A DNA stretch of 16,636 nt from positions 1-16,636 of the forward strand of contig JAPSKG010000019.1 in NCBI GenBank assembly GCA_031177795.1. The letters run 5' to 3'. The notes below the pieces were generated by a model. The model saw nothing but the letters and a program-made list of their open reading frames with translations. It searched no databases and was not told where the DNA came from. The DNA is from Domibacillus sp. Its GTDB lineage: Bacteria > Bacillota > Bacilli > Bacillales > Domibacillaceae. Shown in pieces: positions 13,719 to 16,636 of this stretch (positions within the stretch are counted from its first letter, which is position 1; each line of letters begins with the position of its first letter). A program made the position numbers and the translations under genes.

Positions 13719-14573
13719 TCAGGGGCAGTTTAGTTTTTTTACACTAACCTTTACATCAAGCGTATGGTTGCCACCGCGGTAAATTCCTTGAAGCGGGCTT
13801 ACATCCGTATAGTCACGCCCGATTCCAATCCGGATATGACTTTCCAGCGCTTCAGCATTATTGGTCGGATCAAGTCCAATCCAGCCAATACCGGGCACCA
13901 TAACTTCTACCCAGGCGTGAGAAGCAGCGTCACCAATAAAGCTAGAATTGTCACCTGCATATAAATAGCCGCTGACATACCTTGCAGGAATCCCTTTTTT
14001 TCTAAGCGAGCCAAGCATTACATGAGTATAATCCTGGCAAACTCCTTTTTTTAAGCTGAACGCTTCCTGGGCAGTTGTATTCACATTCGTGGCAGTTGTA
14101 TCATAAGTAAACACACGATGCAAATAACCCATTAATTCAAGCGAAAATTCAACAGGGTTTTCGATATCCCCAACAGCTTTGAAAACTTCATCAAGCTGAT
14201 CAGGCAAAAGAGATGTATAGATGGTTCCTTTTAAAAAAGGAAGATAATGTTCTTTAAAAAGCTTTGAGTGAAAAATCGACTGCATTTCTGGCGAATACTC
14301 AATTCTCCGAATAAAAGGCGCCCGTTGTATGCTGACAACAGAGGTGGTTTGAACCTCTAGCAAATTATGTTTTTGTGGAATTAAAAAGCTTTCCACCGTG
14401 TTCCCCCAAAGGTCAATGTGTTCTTTTGTCATAGAAGAAGGGGTAATACGAATTTGATAGGACAATAAATGCTGGCATTCATCAGTCATCGGTTTTAACC
14501 GGATATGATTCATGCTCTGGTCCACGTAGTCTTCATAACGGAACGTATTTGTATGGACAATTTCGTATTTCAT
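13719..14573 (-). CDS. Transglutaminase-like cysteine protease-fold protein
   Basis: This 284-residue protein has the bacterial transglutaminase-like N-terminal region (1-80: EIVHTNTFRYEDYVDQSMNH...) followed by a transglutaminase core (about 140-240) with the catalytic triad C179 (KKGVCQDYTH), H219 (ASHAWVEV) and D235 (LDPTNN). There is no signal peptide or membrane segment, so it is probably cytoplasmic. Such proteins either cleave or form amide bonds; the substrate is unknown. It is the last gene of a minus-strand operon with an alpha-E protein (36-base gap) and a circularly permuted ATP-grasp protein, a trio kept together in many bacteria. GGAG about 12 bases upstream is a rather distant ribosome site, suggesting modest translation. 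A terminator follows. Confidence 0.9.
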   Translation of the reverse strand: MKYEIVHTNTFRYEDYVDQSMNHIRLKPMTDECQHLLSYQIRITPSSMTKEHIDLWGNTVESFLIPQKHNLLEVQTTSVVSIQRAPFIRRIEYSPEMQSIFHSKLFKEHYLPFLKGTIYTSLLPDQLDEVFKAVGDIENPVEFSLELMGYLHRVFTYDTTATNVNTTAQEAFSLKKGVCQDYTHVMLGSLRKKGIPARYVSGYLYAGDNSSFIGDAASHAWVEVMVPGIGWIGLDPTNNAEALESHIRIGIGRDYTDVSPLQGIYRGGNHTLDVKVSVKKLNCP

Positions 14574-14609
14574 AAAGCTTTCACTCTCCAGATGCGTTGT
14601 TTTTGCTTT

Positions 14610-15575
14610 TCATATACTATGTTCACGCTCTATTAAATAATAAGTATTGGAAAAGATTTTGCCAAATTCTACGCATCGGTTTAGTGTTTGAATTAAAAAA
14701 GCTTCGATTTCCTCTTCGGCCAGGTTTTTAACAAAATCTTCTGTAAACTCAGCCATCATTGTATCGAGCAAGGCATACATTTGCCAGGAGTAATGAGACA
14801 CTTTTCCTCGTTCAAGCTCTTTGACTGCTTCCCAGATGTGTTCTGTGCAATAACGTATGGAGCGAGGGAAAGACAGGTCCGTTACGAGAAACTGAAGAAC
14901 ATTTTTCTGGTTAATAATAGGAGAAAAACGTTTGAAAAAAGCATCTCCTCCATTTACAAATTGTAAAATAGAGCGCCAGAAAAAATCATCCGCAGCCGCT
15001 TTTTGTTCTTGCCTGGCCCGCTGAAAAAAAACAAGCAAAATTAAAGCAGTTTTTTCCGCTCTTTCCACCCATTTTCCTATTTTCATAAAATGGTAGGGAA
15101 GGTCTCTTTCCATTAAAGAATCTATTACGCCTGTTGCAGTAAAAGAAGCTTTTTTAATTGTATTTAAAAAGTGGTGAATATCTTTCAGGGAACAAACTTG
15201 CTTGCTTTGGATATCCTTTGTATGTAAATAAAATTCGTTCCAAACTTCCCATAATTCGTTTGGAATGCTGTCCCGTGTTATGCGGGCATTTTCTCGGGCA
15301 AACTGCACTGTATTAACCATGGAATTCATGTTTTCTTTTGAGAATGTTAAGTAGTTCACCACGCCTTCAACGGTAATAAAAGGATGATAAGAATAAAAGT
15401 CATGTTTGGTTGAGCAAATTTCAACCAAGGTTTCCCATTCATTTAATTCACCCATTTCCTGCTCGGATGTTTCTAGCATTTTAATTAGCTGCATGCTTAG
15501 AATATGGGCATTGTGTTCTGTTCTTTCACAGTTTCTAGACATCCAGTACAGTGAATCAGCTACTCTGCTCAGCAT
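14610..15575 (-). CDS. Alpha-E domain protein (DUF403)
   Basis: This 321-residue protein opens with the family hallmark MLSRVADSLYWMSRNCERTEHNAHIL and is predicted to be entirely alpha-helical. Alpha-E proteins are nearly always encoded beside a circularly permuted ATP-grasp protein, sometimes fused to it, and have been predicted to act with it in making an amide-linked product; no activity is proven to my knowledge. The gene overlaps the end of the ATP-grasp gene by 20 bases (AAGGAGG eight bases before the ATG lies inside that overlap), so the pair is translationally linked. No catalytic Cys/His/Asp set is visible. The Cys at residue 16 replaces the usual aromatic or small residue in SRYxER, a minor variation. 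Confidence 0.9.
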   Translation of the reverse strand: MLSRVADSLYWMSRNCERTEHNAHILSMQLIKMLETSEQEMGELNEWETLVEICSTKHDFYSYHPFITVEGVVNYLTFSKENMNSMVNTVQFARENARITRDSIPNELWEVWNEFYLHTKDIQSKQVCSLKDIHHFLNTIKKASFTATGVIDSLMERDLPYHFMKIGKWVERAEKTALILLVFFQRARQEQKAAADDFFWRSILQFVNGGDAFFKRFSPIINQKNVLQFLVTDLSFPRSIRYCTEHIWEAVKELERGKVSHYSWQMYALLDTMMAEFTEDFVKNLAEEEIEAFLIQTLNRCVEFGKIFSNTYYLIEREHSI

Positions 15576-16636
15576 GCTGCAATTCCTCCTTCAATAGCCA
15601 TGTATCTTTTGCTCCTCCGCCCTGTGAAGAATTTACAACCAGGGAGCCTTCTTTCAGAGCCACACGTGAAAGGCCGCCTGGAAACACGCGGATTTTTTCA
15701 CCTTTCATAACAAACACGCGCAAGTCAACGTGGCATGGGTAAAAACGGCCATCCTGATAAACTGGTGCCCGGGAAAGTTTTATAGTTGGCTGTGCAATGT
15801 ATTGATTCGGGTTTTCAATAATTTTTTCGCGGAACATCATCAGTTCTTCTTCGGATGCGTGCGGGCCAATTAACATATCATAGCCGCCGGAAGCTCCTAC
15901 ATTTTTTACTACTAGCTCGCCAAGATGTTCAAGCACCCAGGCACGCTGCTCTGGATCCCGTAAAATAAAGGTTTCTACGTTTGGTATGATAGGTTCTTCG
16001 TTTAAATAATATTTAATCATTTCAGGGACGTATGCATACATCGCTTTATCGTCCGCTGCTCCATTGCCGATTCCATTAACAATGGCAACATTGCCCCGGC
16101 GGTAAGCTTCAAGCAGCCCGGGAACACCTATGCTCGAATTTGGTTGAAAAGCTTTCGGATCAAGGAAATCATCATCAATGCGGCGGTAAATAATATCGAC
16201 TCTTTTTAAACCGCGGATCGTTTTCATATAAACAATATGGTTTTTAACTAATAAATCTCGTCCTTCAACGAGTGGAATGTTCAAGCGCTTCGCTAAAAAA
16301 ACATGATCATAATAAGCAGAATTGTACATTCCCGGTGTTAATAAAACGGCGCGGGGCTCTCCTGTTTTGCTTATATTTTCCGGGCGATGGGCCATAAGCG
16401 CGGAATACAAGTGATCCATTTCTTGTTCAAGCATAGTTAAAGAATGTTCAGAAAAAAACTCCGGGCAAACCTGTTGCATCATGTATCGATTTTGGTACAC
16501 ATATGACATGCCTGAGGGATTTCGCAAATTGTCTTCTAGCACTCTATATACTCCATGCTCATCTTTGATCAAGTCAATGCCGGCTAAAAAAATATGGTTT
16601 CGGAGCGGAATTGTTAAGCCAGCTGCTTGCTGATGG
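15556..16636 (-). CDS. Circularly permuted ATP-grasp protein (5' end outside window)
   Basis: The frame is open to the right edge, so this is the C-terminal 359 residues or so; the true start is beyond 16636 and the in-frame TTG at 16572 is internal. Family blocks in order: GIDLIKDEHG, VLEDNLRNPSGMSYV, VLLTPGMYNSAYYDH, YRRIDDDFLDP, GIGNGAADDKAMYAYVPEM, VKNVGASGGYDM, CHVDLRVFV and GGLSRVALKEGSLVVNSSQGGGAKDTW at the end. These are the ATP-binding and metal-binding strands of the DUF404/DUF407 class of ATP-grasp amide-bond-forming enzymes. In the operon it precedes the alpha-E and transglutaminase-like genes, and it likely joins an amino acid or peptide to a carboxylate. Substrate unknown. The 20-base overlap with the alpha-E gene shows tight coupling. 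Confidence 0.93.
   Translation of the reverse strand, partial: HQQAAGLTIPLRNHIFLAGIDLIKDEHGVYRVLEDNLRNPSGMSYVYQNRYMMQQVCPEFFSEHSLTMLEQEMDHLYSALMAHRPENISKTGEPRAVLLTPGMYNSAYYDHVFLAKRLNIPLVEGRDLLVKNHIVYMKTIRGLKRVDIIYRRIDDDFLDPKAFQPNSSIGVPGLLEAYRRGNVAIVNGIGNGAADDKAMYAYVPEMIKYYLNEEPIIPNVETFILRDPEQRAWVLEHLGELVVKNVGASGGYDMLIGPHASEEELMMFREKIIENPNQYIAQPTIKLSRAPVYQDGRFYPCHVDLRVFVMKGEKIRVFPGGLSRVALKEGSLVVNSSQGGGAKDTWLLKEELQHAEQSS

Overview
The window looks like chromosomal DNA from a low-GC, Gram-positive spore-former of the Bacillaceae. The evidence is strong AGGAGG-type ribosome binding sites, GTG/TTG starts, U-tract terminators between most transcription units, S-layer homology (SLH) domains, and close resemblance by recall to Bacillus subtilis Des/DesK/DesR and AsnO. 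I see no insertion sequence, prophage, tRNA/rRNA or CRISPR array. Most genes are ordinary chromosomal genes.

Layout, left to right. (1) 1-285 is the 3' end of a probable TRM11-type methyltransferase gene, followed by a terminator. (2) 729-3203 encodes a secreted 5'-nucleotidase / 2',3'-cyclic phosphodiesterase with three C-terminal SLH repeats, so it is probably held on the cell wall. (3) 3208-6154 is a complete cold-membrane module: a tandem dyad that looks like the DesR operator, a promoter, the acyl-lipid desaturase des, a terminator, then desK (membrane thermosensor kinase) and desR (response regulator) overlapping by ATGA. (4) 6248-7075, minus strand, is a membrane diguanylate cyclase. 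It converges on desR across a two-way terminator. (5) 7333-8188 holds two small genes of unknown function, one of them a membrane-anchored protein with an excisionase-like DNA-binding tail. (6) 8650-10186 holds an exported SGNH hydrolase and a stand-alone TerD-family protein. (7) 10346-11258 is a two-gene peroxide-defence operon (Ohr and a thiol glutathione peroxidase). (8) 11437-13614 holds an AsnO-type asparagine synthetase and a 99-residue unknown protein. (9) 13719-16636, minus strand, is an operon of a transglutaminase-like protein, an alpha-E protein and a circularly permuted ATP-grasp protein; the last runs off the right edge.

How they fit together: the des-desKR block forms a closed circuit. 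DesK reads membrane thickness or fluidity, DesR is phosphorylated and binds upstream of des, and Des then unsaturates the lipids. Ohr and the peroxidase both reduce organic peroxides, which suits a cell that makes unsaturated lipids, though nothing here shows co-regulation. The right-hand ATP-grasp/alpha-E/transglutaminase trio is the least understood system. Its partners are conserved together in many bacteria and have been predicted to make or process a peptide-like product, but its substrate is unknown. It is the best candidate here for an undescribed pathway.
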